The translations under genes and the position numbers were made by a program. DNA of 64,000 bases from positions 248,001 to 312,000 of the forward strand of contig CAWZYM010000004.1 in NCBI GenBank assembly GCA_963966185.1. Direction: 5' to 3'. This DNA is from Rhabditoides inermis (taxonomy: Eukaryota; Nematoda; Chromadorea; Rhabditida; Rhabditidae). Positions 40,358 through 48,599 of this stretch are shown here, piece by piece; the stretch's first letter is position 1; every line of letters starts with the position of its first letter. The notes under the pieces are model-generated. The model saw only the letters and a program-made list of their open reading frames with translations. It was not told where the DNA came from and searched no databases.

Positions 40358-42885
40358 GATCTCCCCTTTCCAGGCTCGGATGTTGAGGACGTGTTCTGTC
40401 TCGACTTTACCATCTCGCACACGGTGTTTGGTGGGTTTGCGTGTGTGTTTTTCAATGTAAGAATGTTTGAGGAATTGAGAGATAGTCACTATGAATGAGG
40501 GTATCTGAGATTAGGGACTGCGCGGGCGCGGGCGAGTTACGAATACGCAAGTTGAAAACCTGAACGCGAAATTACCGTAATCAGAGTAAATGGGCTTTGA
40601 AAGATCATCTAATTTGCTTGCATATGAGTGAGAGATGTTACAATGTCACTCTTTTTTCAGGTGAGCTGTTCATATCAAGGTTTTCATATCAATGAGCATA
40701 TCACTATTTTTTTGTGGGCGAGACGACAGCGGTATTTGGCTAGTTGACCAAATTTGCATATGATGACGTCACACTTGTTTGCAGGCGAGACGACGACGCA
40801 CGAGCTGAAGCGCGGCGGCGCGGACACGCCGGTGACGGCGGCCAATCGGGCAGAGTACGTCAAGGTATGGGAGGGAGAGGGGATAAGGCTCGCCTACAGT
40901 GGCGCTCATGTCATTAGTGAGGTCCACTGACACCTAGGAACTGTAGGATGGATTATGGGGATCACTGCTTTTGCTGGCAAAAGATCCCACAAAGTTTGTC
41001 GGAACGCAACCGCAGAAAGTTCCACGGCATGGGCAGGCTTTGGGATGTAGTCGAGGTCCTCGCCCTTACTTTATTCGTCCTCGTGAACTTTATCCGTTTT
41101 CCTCAGCTGTACGTGGCGGCGCGTATGCTGATAAAAAATCAAGGCAAAAAATGGAAAAAAGAGTAATATCATTTTTTTAAACAGTCAAAATAGTAATAGT
41201 TTGTCATCAGCTGTACGTGGCGGCGCGTATGCGGGAGGGCGCCGGCGGAGAGATCAAGCAGCAGTGCAAGTGGTTCAGCAACGGATTCCGACACGTGCTC
41301 CACTCGAGGTGCGGGAGATGGGAGCACTCTTGCTTTTTTCTCTCCTTCCCTCTCTTTTTGTTTAATTTCTGTCTCCTGTTTTGTCCTTTTTTCCTCTCTC
41401 TCTCTCTTTCTTTCTCAATATGTTCATTTGGATACATGACACATATATGTTGATAGTTGGTATATGTTGATGCATTCCTCTCATTTCTCTGCCAGCGCGC
41501 GGTCGCGTGCCTTCCCCTGTTATTCCCCCGACCCCTGAACAATGCTGTGCGGCGGAGGACACTAACCGGACTGGTATTCGATTTTGCTACTCTCTACATC
41601 TACGGCATTGAGACGGGAGAGGAATCCTCGAAGACGATGAAACTCTCGGAGACGTCTCTTCGCGATCGATCGTTGAAGCCCGGATCTTCCGCCGCCGAGA
41701 TCGAAACTTCCCCAGAAGCCGCAAGCAGGGAATGACAAGCATCACCAACAACGCGTACGCATCCACGGGACCACCGAAACCCGTGTTGTTGGAACTCGCA
41801 GTAGGCATTGTATTACTGTATTTCACCGTATCCCACCGTAATTTACGTAATCGATATTGTGTGCTACTTGATTCGAGATAAATATTTTGATTTTTGATTT
41901 GTTGATGCAGAGTGTGGCAAGAATTCACTCATACTCTGGCCTGACACACCTGACCTTTCAGGGTGCTCAACTTCTTCCAGCCCAAAGAGCTGATGGAGCT
42001 GTGTGTGGGCAATGAGAACTACGACTGGAGCGAGTTCAAGAAGGTGTGCATCTCTCTCTCCTTCTCCTTCTCTCTCTCTCTCTTTCGCAGAAGTGCTACC
42101 AGTGCGGCGGCGCTATATCCTCTTTTCCCTCTCCCCCAATTTCCATGGTCATTATGTCGAGGTTTTGCTGGCGCGCGTCAGTGTGTGAGAGGCTGCTACT
42201 GTGTGTGTGTGATTGGTTGAATAGGGTGGGGGATGATGACTGCCGGATTTCACCCTCGCAAATTACAGTGGAGAGAGAGAGGGAGAGGAGGGAGGGAGGG
42301 AGGGGGGAGGGAGAGAGAAAGAGGGAGAGAGAGAGTGGGAAGCGTATTGGAGCGCATAAACATGGTGATTCATGATCATAAAACCGAAACTATGCACATC
42401 CTGGATGCTATGCGGTGTCTGTCTGGCTGTCTATACTGTCTGTCTCGGGGGTTATGCGTCTCTCGTCGGGAGCGGAACTCGCTTTGTTGTCTGTCTGCTG
42501 CCTGTATCTCTTGTGTAGCCGCAGGTGCTAGCGGATACGGTATAGCTCGTGTTTGTGTGTGCACTTTTGCATCAGTCATCCGGAGATTCACTGATTGAAT
42601 CAACTCGTTAATCATTGATCATGCGCTCTTGTGCGATTGTGAAAGGGGATTCGGATTTGGATTGGACGTGATGTCATGCTTTTAGAATTTCGATTCGTGT
42701 GATTGGCATGAGTCAGAGGTATTATTGTACGACTACCGGATTAGAGTGACACACTCATCGGTGGAAAGGATAGGGGGAAGTTGGCGATTCGTTGAGTGTG
42801 AAGGACTATTGAGGAAGGCGGAACCAGAGGCAGCGAGGGAGAGAGACAAAAACAACACAACACAAACAGTCAACAGACTCCCCCC

Positions 42886-42918
<33 letters not shown>

Positions 42919-43227
42919 ATCCTCTATCATCGACACTTTGGAGAGGACATACACGCCTCTTTCCCTGCATCAGCAGCAGTAAACAAACAAACAAACACAC
43001 ACACTGTATGTTTTTGTTGTTGTGTGCGTATTCCGGTTTCCCCGACAGCGGTCAGCGGTTGGTCTCGGCTATCCCCTTTCGTTTGTCTCGCACGCCTTCT
43101 CTCGTCTCTCTCTCTCTCCCTGGTCAGTCGAACCGGAAGCAAAATGACTCGTGGCTTTTTTTAGGCGATGAAGTCTGTCGTGTGATGTTTGTTCTCTCAT
43201 CTGATAGAATCCATGCGAAGAGTTGAA

Positions 43228-43264
<37 letters not shown>

Positions 43265-44684
43265 AGATTTGTATCGCACGCTTCACTGCCTTAGATCCCA
43301 TCTCACCTACACGCATCGATTCAAATAGGCAGGAACGGGTTTCGCGTTTCGCGCGAACACTCGGAATCAGCTGATCCCGTGTATGGAAACAGCTGATCGT
43401 GAGAGATCAGCTGTGAAGTGAGTTGGTCCCTGATGATTGGGAATCGGCGGGGAATCGGCGTTGCGACCGACTCAGACACCCACTCTCTCTCTCTCTCTGT
43501 CCGCATTGTGAAATTGCAAAGTGTGTGCGACAGTCGACGAAAGAGTGCGCGAGCGGCGGAGTGCGCGAGAGAAAGAGCGGGGTTATATTTAGATTGCCTG
43601 AGGGGGGATCGCCTCGAGGCGACCTCTATTTTGCGATGTTTGCGTTTCACTCACAGAGTTGATTGAATAGCACAGTGTGTGTGAGTGCGAGGAGATGAGG
43701 GAGTGAGAGAGAGAAGGGTGAATTGCAACGTTTGCGCGTTCGAGAGAGAGAGAGAGAGAGAGAGAGAGACGCGAGAGACTAGCCAGTTTTGGGTTGGAAA
43801 ACGAGATACGGGTTGTGTGTGTGTGTGAACTCGAATCGGGTTGTCTTTCGGGGGTATGCCGTCACCATCTGGTCGGGGGCAATGAGCGAGAGAGAGAGGG
43901 GGTTCCCCCGCTCCCACGGACCGGATGGGCTGGGCATGTGCCAAGGCAGGGGAACCGGTGTCCCACGCCGGCATTCCCACGTTCGATGAACAGCTGTTCG
44001 CCGGGGATGCCCCTTGTGACGTCATTGATACAATACGTTTATTATGATCTTGTCATGCGCCTCTGGAGACAGTTTTCTCTGCATCGGAGAGGTTCTGGCA
44101 ATGATATAATAATAATAATCTTTATCTGCCAAGAGATTGTAGAGACACAGTAACACAACAGGAAATGTACAGTGTGGCAAAAGCTGACCCTAGGCTATCT
44201 GTATCAAACATCTAGCTACTTATGGGGAGGGGGTAATGGTTCTAATGGTTTCTAATGGTTTTCCTCTTCGATCAAATGGATTTAGGTGACCGAGTACAAG
44301 GGCGTCTACCACGCCAAGCACCCCACCATTGTGGCATTCTGGGACGCGTTCTTCGAGCTCAGCGAGGACGAGCGCAAGACGTGCGTGGGCGTGCCATCCT
44401 ATATCGATTGATATTGATTGATTCAGGTTCCTCAAGTTCCTCTCGGGCTCGACGCGTCTGCCGGTGCAGGGCATGCGCGCCATGAAAGCGGTGATCCAGC
44501 CGACTGACGAGAAGTATTGATTGGTTCGAGTATCGATTTATTGATTGACGAAAATTTCAGGCTGCTTCCGGTGGCGCACACGTGCTTCAACCTGCTGGAT
44601 CTGCCGAATGTGGCGGATAGGGCGGAGCTGCTCAAGCGAATCCGCATCTCGATCCAGCACAACGAGGGATTCTCGCTCGTCTAA
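19139..44684 (+). CDS. herc-1: HERC4-type E3 ubiquitin ligase (RCC1 repeats plus HECT domain)
   Basis: The N-terminus is a seven-bladed RCC1 propeller (VLGWGVASEGQLGI at 19145, VFSWGANEKGQLGM, VYVWGEQADG, VFTWGGNAYGQLGCGD, VFVCGSDSFGQLGRG, LWSFGLNSSGQLGNG at about 24420). A middle region follows, then a C-terminal HECT domain (DAGGVRKEFFMLLFQELL at 38980, TISHTVFG, FFQPKELMELCVGNENYDW at 41965, YHAKHPTIVAFWDAFFELSE at 44310, FLKFLSGSTRLPVQGM). The thioester cysteine is in LLPVAHTCFNLLDLP, and the end GFSLV matches HERC4. About 30 exons encode roughly 1,050 residues. Introns hold antisense genes and transposons; the largest runs about 29023-38130. Odd point: near 25440-25571 the frame slips and an in-frame TAA appears (25569-25571), so either an unusual splice, an assembly error or a lesion is present. 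Identification of the family is firm; the symbol is by recalled C. elegans synteny. Confidence 0.93.
20930..21055. repeat. TTCGAA-family element (HERC intron)
   Basis: GGTCGGTCTCTCCGAAACGA at the left and CGAAAAGAGACTGACTGCTA at the right; interior CCCCTTCGAAACGG and GAAGTCGGTATCGAA. Confidence 0.7.
21253..21300 (+). repeat. (CT)n microsatellite serving as a polypyrimidine tract
   Basis: About 24 CT units at the 3' end of a HERC intron, just before the CCCTGTTCCAG acceptor. Similar tracts occur at 18288-18330, 27062-27088 and 45478-45545 on this strand. Confidence 0.9.
21713..21773 (+). repeat. (GATT)n tetranucleotide array at an intron end
   Basis: About 15 GATT units run to within a few bases of the GTTGCAG acceptor of a HERC RCC1 exon starting near 21780. 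Such tails terminate several retroposon-like fragments in this window, so this may be a retroposon tail next to a splice site. Confidence 0.85.
22946..23911 (-). CDS. Nested four-exon gene for a C-terminally anchored membrane protein
   Basis: Not a family I recognise. It lies antisense in a HERC intron. Exon 1 starts at 23911 (MAPYSHCQLSADHSNFSRVS) and ends in phase 0 before GTAACC. Exon 2 (23625-23732, TRNQWKSYRIDECAPSEPPV) ends in phase 1. Exon 3 (about 23277-23425) carries APLPYRCSPNSTRV and ALPHSDQPALYNQSY. Exon 4 (22946 to about 23130) ends with an arginine/serine patch (YRRRRSSSSF) and a 20-residue hydrophobic segment FIALLLFVLNVLLGLLVLLL, with only about six residues after it (SRQGIL, stop). 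All junction phases agree. The layout, a soluble proline/serine-rich N-terminus with a terminal anchor, suggests a tail-anchored protein, possibly of the ER or nuclear envelope. A TATAAAA box lies 50 bp upstream. Confidence 0.7.
23960..23966 (-). promoter_or_regulatory. TATA box of the nested membrane-protein gene
   Basis: TATAAAA on the minus strand, about 50 bp before the ATG at 23911. The spacing is close to that of the collagen gene at 57614-57671, which supports independent transcription of the nested gene. Confidence 0.55.
27208..27320. repeat. Retroposon-like fragment with AATAATAAT tail (copy 1)
   Basis: Begins ATATAATAATAATGTTTATC and includes GCCCTAGGCTAG. It shares these landmarks, in the same order, with 44103-44216. 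The ATT-repeat end looks like the 3' tail of a non-LTR element read on the minus strand. Confidence 0.6.
27698..27900 (-). mobile_element. tRNA-derived SINE-like element, minus-strand copy
   Basis: The tRNA-like head is at 27824-27894, with internal Pol III boxes on the minus strand: A-box GGCCTAGTGGTA (27877-27888) and B-box GAGTTCGATTCCC (27834-27846). The body (27698-27823) has two imperfect palindromes of the type CAAAATCGGCC...GGCCGATTTTG and a shared core GGGCCAGAC. It matches the plus-strand copy at 28105-28315 along its length. Confidence 0.7.
28105..28315 (+). mobile_element. tRNA-derived SINE-like element, plus-strand copy
   Basis: Head at 28111-28183 with A-box TGGTGTAGTGGTA (28118-28130) and B-box GAGTTCGAGCC (28160-28170). 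The body follows with the same AGCGGTCATGTCTATCTGCA-like link and paired CAAAATCGGCC palindromes. It faces the copy at 27698-27900 in inverted orientation, with about 200 bp between them. Related sequence (AAGTCGGGTTCAA at about 27442 and its complement near 28518) extends the inverted arrangement outward. Confidence 0.7.
29023..30000. other. First part of the 9-kb HERC intron: repeats, no gene
   Basis: Contains a direct repeat AGTAGAGATCACAGGATATG (29246 and 29854) and an inverted pair around ACTTTCGAAAATACAACGGA (about 29428) and its partial complement near 29490-29510. The words CTCCAGACGATCTCTGGAGC (29140) and TATCTGGAGCATTGTCGCTC (29943) are related. Short ORFs here show no coding signal. 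Confidence 0.4.
30001..31373 (+). pseudogene. 5'-truncated non-LTR retrotransposon reverse transcriptase (Jockey/CR1-like)
   Basis: Two overlapping frames encode one reverse transcriptase. The first (to 30453) has LSPNQFGFRKGRSTVDAVL and VFFDISKAFDTIPLGHL. The second (30450-31373) has SGVPQGSILGPLLFN, the catalytic QYADDTVYVS, then a C-terminal region ending LWNALPEKA...FKRAVKNL. The frames meet at a single-base slip near 30440. No endonuclease domain precedes it, so the copy is 5'-truncated and inactive. The 3' UTR appears to run to about 31585, ending AATAAAAAAAA. Part of that UTR (about 31470-31510, ATAATCCAAG...TCTTGTT) recurs in an nsun-2 intron at 18027-18050. Confidence 0.85.
31542..34574 (-). 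mobile_element. RTE-like non-LTR retrotransposon, nearly full-length single ORF
   Basis: An open frame of about 1,010 codons. The N-terminal part is an apurinic-type endonuclease (YNVRSARS, MLQETRIDR, SAHAPTED, LGLDSNSRVAA, GRPHQIDYLLV). The central part is a reverse transcriptase (PANYRGISLI, HGFRPGRSTIDAVF, FLDFRAAFDSPDRDRL, GVRQGSVCGPLLFN, catalytic LDYADDIALLGED). The C-terminal part reads LDTAERKFLDRMLGY, RVRLLGHVLRREDHR and GRKRATWDEKL. A likely internal start is MPNIPTMRSS near 34452. Between about 31960 and 32035 the expected motif is displaced into another frame and then recovered, suggesting two compensating indels. The last residues (VTFFLLLVLRLSHYS) are read into the tail of the neighbouring plus-strand element. 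The two elements are tail to tail. Confidence 0.88.
34568..34785 (-). repeat. SINE-like or 3'-end retroposon fragment (inverted-repeat arm 1)
   Basis: On the minus strand it ends ATATAACGATTCCGGATAAA followed by (TTGA)n. Landmarks include CCCCGGCGTTAGCCTA and GGCACTACTGTATG. It matches 37570-37790 in opposite orientation over about 215 bp. Shorter relatives lie at 12853-12960, 13590-13620, 17375-17460 and 22058-22105. The retrotransposon ORF at 31542-34574 begins within its TTGA tail. Confidence 0.8.
35077..35295 (-). CDS. Small secreted four-cysteine protein, single exon
   Basis: Not a recognised family. 72 residues from the ATG at 35295; an upstream in-frame ATG at 35316 would add seven. 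The N-terminus MRTHILLLLLLLLVTQINA is a textbook signal peptide, with cleavage expected after NA. The mature part of about 53 residues has cysteines in the pattern C-x8-C-x7-C-x5-C (ECALMEKILC, FCESYDEC) and a charged tail ending GEGGRRE before TAG. It is the first of three antisense secreted-protein genes in the large HERC intron, all on the minus strand. Small size leaves room for doubt, but signal peptide and cysteine spacing argue for a real gene. Confidence 0.55.
   Translation of the reverse strand: MRTHILLLLLLLLVTQINAASKVGASHIYQSKYIRLQRRECALMEKILCTVGFSKFCESYDECMRGEGGRRE
35451..35996 (-). CDS. Small secreted cysteine-rich protein, TIL-like
   Basis: Exon 1 (35871-35996) encodes a signal peptide (MSLRSLLLLLGLVAASAS), then LRCPFGHHEVNTHCDEQECP and RCES before a GTATGC donor in phase 0. 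The final exon (35451-35531), after a TTCTAG acceptor, gives IMHLPPWCPPGQKPIMNQHV and NICVPI, then TAA. The joined product has about 68 residues and six cysteines. The CPxxxxxxxxC...C..C start and CPPG...CVP end resemble trypsin-inhibitor-like (TIL) domains, but TIL domains have ten cysteines, so an exon may be missed in the 340-bp intron, or the fold is reduced. That intron contains a TTCGAA element (35770-35865). An alternative start seven codons upstream (36017) is possible. Confidence 0.55.
35770..35865. repeat. TTCGAA-family element in the TIL-like gene intron
   Basis: Starts GCGGTCAGTCTCTTAGGAAT and continues with CCGAAGTGTTTCGAAGGGAT and GCATTCGGGAGTGTT words, matching the copy at 55800-55945. 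Confidence 0.65.
36387..37343 (-). repeat. Tandem 204-bp exon-intron repeat array
   Basis: The word CCTCCRGTTCC recurs at 36412, 36616, 36820, 37024 and 37228, exactly 204 bp apart. Units at 36600-37136 are almost identical in both exon and intron; the outer two diverge at their outer ends. The near identity of introns points to recent unequal exchange or conversion, or to assembly expansion or collapse. Confidence 0.92.
36387..37896 (-). CDS. Secreted modular protein with five four-cysteine repeats from tandem exons
   Basis: No known family recognised. Exon 1 (37801-37896) gives MAVDSTRMRILVAIVVAAAV, a signal peptide ending VAAQG, then RFDRM. Exon 2 (37212-37343) encodes the first module, GCTPAELDICQYAPNELCRC then WGPFKSQPPVQEWPQGTGGH. 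Exons at 37008-37136, 36804-36932 and 36600-36728 are near-identical 129-bp units (VCTEAEMARCITQKGPCNC, then PKLFKSQPPVQEWPQGTGGH). The last (36387-36524) ends GGYFNFGNQ and TAA. Each module has C-x7-C-x6/7-C-x-C followed by the proline/tryptophan segment. Every exon is phase 0 and a multiple of three, and exons repeat with their 75-bp introns at exactly 204 bp, so copy number can change without breaking frame. A 36-bp phase-0 exon reading YGGSGAHFKTSM (about 37472-37507) may sit between exons 1 and 2. About 250-262 residues. Function unknown; a secreted structural or defence protein is conceivable. Confidence 0.75.
37570..37790 (+). repeat. SINE-like or 3'-end retroposon fragment (inverted-repeat arm 2)
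   Basis: Plus-strand copy of the element at 34568-34785, with TCTAATGGTCCAGGAA, CCCCGGCGTTAGCCTA and the ending TATAACGATTCCGGATAAAC. It lies in intron 1 of the modular secreted gene. Together the two arms bracket most of the secreted-gene cluster. Confidence 0.8.
38664..38970 (+). repeat. About 300-bp CT-rich intron tract
   Basis: Almost the whole HERC intron between the FMGE exon and the DAGGVRKEFF exon consists of CT, CTTT and TTCTCT units. Long serine/leucine and arginine/glutamate ORFs over it are low-complexity readings. Confidence 0.92.
39490..39945 (+). repeat. Three diverged tandem units in a HERC intron
   Basis: Each unit has TT(C/T)GGAATCGC-type sequence, then ATGGTCGTAGGTT (39519, 39638, 39881), then GGGAGAAGGAA. 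The first and third also share GTAGGTTkTTGCGCAGAAA. The unit start TTTATTCGGAATCG resembles the retroposon ends elsewhere in the window. Confidence 0.75.
41587..41808 (-). CDS. Possible nested small membrane protein
   Basis: Weakly supported. A GC-richer single-exon ORF of 73 residues (start MPTASSNNTGFGGPVDAYAL) lies antisense within an AT-rich HERC intron. It has one hydrophobic stretch (AYALLVMLVIPCLRLLG) followed by a basic, serine-rich tail (FRSRRRKIRASTIDREETSP). The opposite strand is also open over part of the span, so chance is possible. No family recognised. Confidence 0.3.
   Translation of the reverse strand: MPTASSNNTGFGGPVDAYALLVMLVIPCLRLLGKFRSRRRKIRASTIDREETSPRVSSSSRIPLPSQCRRCRE
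44103..44216. repeat. Retroposon-like fragment with AATAATAAT tail (copy 2)
   Basis: Begins GATATAATAATAATAATC with TTTATCTGCC, then GACCCTAGGCTA, as in 27208-27320. It lies in the HERC intron before the exon starting at about 44287. Confidence 0.6.
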
Positions 44685-45295
44685 ACAGCTGATCGAACAG
44701 CTGATTGGTGATATGGCTGATTACGGCTGACCCTCATCACTTGTCCTTTTTTGTATGTGCTTGTGTAGAAGTTTGGTATATAGCGGGATTGTGTTCTTAT
44801 GTGTTTGTGTACACCGGTTTTCGAAAGTTGTTTAAATTAACGGTTTTACGATTCGCAGATCTGTTTCCTTGCTAAGGATGTATCATAAATGTGTATCATA
44901 AATGTTGTTTTCTTTTTGTACAGTCCTCTTTCCCCCAGTGGTTCCGTGACCGCATGCGCTCTCTCCGCGTTCTATCTCTGTGTTTCTAAAATATGGATCG
45001 ATTATCGATTCCTCCAGGAGATGTGTAGTGTGGTGTGTATTGGTGTTGCACTTTCCCTTTTCCCCCGTGTCCCACTCGAGCGTTTGAATGGCGACACAGA
45101 GACTGGCGCGTGAATTGGCGTAATGTGGATTGTGTGTGTGGGATGCGATTTTGAGGTCGCTCGGCTATTAGCGTGACGACGACGCGCTCCACTGATTATG
45201 TGGGGTACGGTAGGACCTAGACTACGGTGCGCGCTTATTGGCTGCCATCTGGCGCCGACGCGTGCTCATTGGTTGGCAATGACGTCATTTCAGTG
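44685..45295 (+). promoter_or_regulatory. HERC 3' flank and NME6 promoter region
   Basis: No gene seen. A palindromic CRE-like TGACGTCA lies at 45280-45287, and ATTTCAG at 45287-45293 sits two bases before the NME6 ATG, suggesting a trans-splice acceptor. CATAAATG words near 44882-44905 may mark the HERC 3' end. Confidence 0.4.
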
Positions 45296-45475
45296 ATGGC
45301 CTCCTCGCTGCTGCTGCTCAAACCAGAGCTCGTTGCGCATCCCGTTCTCATGAGGGTGAGTGGCTAGTGATTATCGATTGGTTGAATCGATCGATTGATC
45401 GATCGGTCCCTCCCAGACTTTCACTACTGCGCGGATCGTCGCCGTCGTGTGTGAGAGACTCTCTCTCTATTTCTA

Positions 45476-45528
<53 letters not shown>

Positions 45529-46844
45529 CTTTCTCTCTCTCACTCACTCACTCTCACGCCTGCTACCCTGTGACCTCAATTCGAATTCACAGAGATTTGC
45601 GGGGGGATTTGTAGGAGATTTGCGAATGGATAGGTGTGATTTGGTGTGGTGGCTATGGAGTGATGGTGGTCCCCCCTCAATCGGCTCAATCATGGATGGT
45701 CCCTCGCTCAAGCGCGCACACACACATTCCAATGCGCTCTTTGTGCGGCTGGAGAGAAGAAGAAGAAGGGAATATAAGACAGTTCGGGAGCCGCCGTTTC
45801 CAGGACCGGTCTTTGTCTCCTCCAGCCGGCGAGAGAACGCGCGCGGCGGAGAGGGCGCAGGCATAGAGGGGACACCCTGGGGGCGCGAGCGAGCTCTCTG
45901 CGCACTCTCCGATCACTTGCTCTCTCGCGCACTCTCTCTCTCGCGTCGACTGAGTGAGATGCATGGAACAGCAGCGACGTTCAGCGAACATGCGCGCACA
46001 ATAGAGGGAGAGAGAAAGAGGAAATAGTGTGGGGAAAGTAGAGGCGCAGAGAGTGGAACGACGATTACGGTAGAAAGAGAGGCTCTCGTGTTTTGCCAGA
46101 GTGCAGGAGGGGCATCGATCACAGCTGATTGGGTAGATCGATGGTTTCAGGGTAGATCAATTTCAGGCGGCTCTTCAGTCCATCTCAACTGCGGGCATCG
46201 AAGTGAAAGCGGCGGGTTGGATGCGATTGGATAGGGACGGAGCGTGCCGGCTCTATGATGTGCACAAGGGTACGCGATAGAAATAGAGGTCAGACTCGCT
46301 GGCAAAAGACCCTCAGAAAGATGCTCAGAAAGATCCAGAGGCGCGCTGCAAAGAGCGGCGGAATAAACGGGGACATATTGCAGGCAAGTTCTTCTACACG
46401 CGCCTCGTGCGACATGTGTCCAGGTGGGTAGAACAGGGAATAGGAAGAGGAGTGCGTGTGTGTGGCGCAAGGGGCACTAGTGTGGATGGCTAGTTGTGGC
46501 GGCGGCGGCGGCGGCGGCAGCAGACTCGACTCGGAACTGGCTCGCTGCCCGGTCCCCACGACTCACCCCATACCACCACCACCACGGTTTTTCCTGTTTT
46601 ATTTCGGGTTTCACCCGAGCGCTACTCTCGTTTTGCGCGTGTGTCCCCCCCTTTACCCCCGTGTTACTATCTCGCTCGTGTTTTGCCGGGGCAGTTGGTT
46701 GGTTGATGGCGAATAGGGTAGTCCCCCGCCGTCGTCGGTATGTGGCAGGGTAGTGGCACGTGAACACTTTTGTATCGATTGAATCGGGTGGGGGAAGGGT
46801 GGGGTTGTAGTGCTGCCGCCGCCGCCGCTGCCGAGTATGGAAGT

Positions 46845-46889
<45 letters not shown>

Positions 46890-47264
46890 CGATTACGGTA
46901 CGGCGCTGGCAGTAGTCGATTGATGGATTGATTGCAGCGGCCCCGTGTTGGCTATGGAGGTGATAGGAGATGTGCGCGCGGTTCTCGGATCCAGCAAGTT
47001 GTGGCCGCTCGGTGATGCGCCCACGCTGAGGTGCGAGAGAGGGGGGGGGGGGAGAGAGGGGGAGAGAGGGGGGGGGGAGAGAAAGAGACTTTCAGGCAGA
47101 AGTTGTCGCTGTCGGACGTGCGCAACGTGGCACACAACAGCGACGCGGAGGCGGCTCAATCCGAGCTGGCCCTGATCCGAGAGTTGGGAGAGATGCGGGC
47201 GGAGAGTATCGAGGGACTGATTCGTGAAGTCGAGCAGCGACTGCCCGTGGAGAAGGAGCAGTAG
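45296..47264 (+). CDS. NME6-type nucleoside diphosphate kinase
   Basis: Group II NDP kinase that transfers phosphate between nucleoside triphosphates and diphosphates; NME6 in animals is mitochondrial. Five exons, 45296-45355, 46167-46269, 46384-46423, 46938-47030 and 47096-47264, sum to 465 nt, or 154 residues. Motifs: LLLLKPELVAHPVLMR (NME6 LALIKPDAVAHPLI, with the nucleotide-binding Lys), YDVHKGKFFYTRLVRHVSSG (NME6 EHEGRFFYQRLVEFMASGP), SLSDVRNVAHNSDAEAA containing the phosphorylated His in place of the usual HGSD context. The C-terminus is short and helical, ending VEKEQ. The first intron (about 810 bp) is GA/CT-rich. AATAAA at 47425. It faces grainyhead tail to tail. Confidence 0.88.
46850..46886 (+). 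repeat. (GA)n microsatellite in an NME6 intron
   Basis: Uninterrupted GA repeat. Similar GA tracts lie at 24600-24635, 43232-43259, 43742-43768, 48553-48596, 50398-50430, 50548-50582, 51416-51450 and 56780-56812. Confidence 0.9.
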
Positions 47265-47973
47265 GAGCAGTGGTTGAATCAAATATCTATCCAGAAGTTG
47301 TCTCTCTGTCTGTCACAGGAGTGGCAGCATGGAGCAGTATGATTGTAGGAGAGTGACAAATGACGGGAGTGTGCCTGTCTAGATTGTATTTTCATGTATA
47401 TGTACAGATTACTCGGGTGTGTATAATAAACTAGATTGACCATAGATAAACTCGTTTTATTCGCACTGACTCGGTAGGGGCGATGATGCGACGACAATGT
47501 TCATATATTAATATTAGATATATGTATCAACTCGACATAGTAATATGCACTTGGTGTGTGTGTCTGATGTGTGGGGGATTGTGATAGGGTGGGATGAAAG
47601 AAGGTGGGATCACATGAAAGAGTTGAGTGGGGGCTGGCGCCGCCGAATCAAAGCGAGAGAGGGGAGGAAACCGAGGGAATCGATCACTGGAAGGCAGGGC
47701 GGAGAAGACACTAGTAATCACAATCACGACAAGTGAACGATATGTACAACAAGGACTCTCTCTCTATATTAGGGGGCTGTATATTAGGGGACAGATTTGC
47801 AAGAGGGCGAGACGGAGATCAGTGGTGAAGAGGAATGGCGCGACGGGTTGAAGGTAGCGGCGAGTCTCTGCGAAACTCTTCGATACCGACTTCGAAGCGC
47901 CTTCGCTGCGAAGTCGGTATGGAAGGGAGTTTCGACGAGTCGCACCGCGCCTTTAGGGGTGTCGACGTTGGGG
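47265..47973. other. Convergent 3' flanks of NME6 and grainyhead
   Basis: Contains the NME6 poly(A) signal AATAAA (47425-47430, plus) and a minus-strand AATAAA at 47456-47461 that could serve grainyhead, implying facing or overlapping 3' ends. The hairpin at 47883-47920 lies in the presumed grainyhead 3' UTR. Confidence 0.45.
47883..47920 (-). repeat. Perfect 12-bp-stem hairpin in the presumed grainyhead 3' UTR
   Basis: ATACCGACTTCG at 47883-47894 and its exact complement CGAAGTCGGTAT at 47909-47920 flank a 14-base loop. The flanks (GCGAAACTCTTCG, GGAGTTTCGACGAG) match the TTCGAA element family, so this is probably a young or well-preserved copy lying 54 bp past the stop codon. Confidence 0.7.
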
Positions 47974-48552
47974 CTATTGCGGCGCGTAGTGGCTGGGCGC
48001 GCACTCGCACAGCGACACGGCGTAGCAGCCGTCCTCGGCTGGCTCCGCGTCTAGGATGAACGTGTCCTCGTTGCAGTAGTGCCGCAGCATGTCGTCGTCC
48101 ATCTTGACCGTGATCCCCTTGGCGCACCGCTTGTACACGCACGTCACCTGAAAAGAGTGGGATGGTTATGAGTTTCGCGTGGTCCCTTTCTTATGATCCC
48201 CGTCACCCGGGCTCCTTTCCAGGGGTGTTCGTGTGGGTGAGAGAGAGTGAGAGAGAGAACGGTGAAATTGACCGTCTGTGGTGTGGATGTGCGATGACAT
48301 ATGCATATCAGAGATTAAGGACTACTCTGGTTGGATCAAAACTAGTATTTTGCAAGTTTACGGCGCTGATTCACGCGAACGAAGTTTCCATGGTCCCTCT
48401 TTCTCATGCGCTCGCCCCCAGGGGTGTTCGCGCGAGAGAGAACGGTGAAATCGGGTGTTTCTATGTCTGCACGCTCTCTCTCTCTCTCTCTCGCTTTTGA
48501 ATGAAGAGGATAGAGAGAGTGTGCTGGAATCGGGGTCATCCCATTGGTAGGT

Positions 48553-48599
<47 letters not shown>

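Noticed and set aside
41457..41735. 92-codon plus-strand ORF opposite the small membrane ORF
   Set aside because: Less protein-like than the minus-strand reading and lies in a HERC intron; not called.
45620..46027. 135-codon ORF in the first NME6 intron
   Set aside because: Overlaps open frames on the other strand in GA-rich sequence; splicing of NME6 exons across it gives a complete enzyme.
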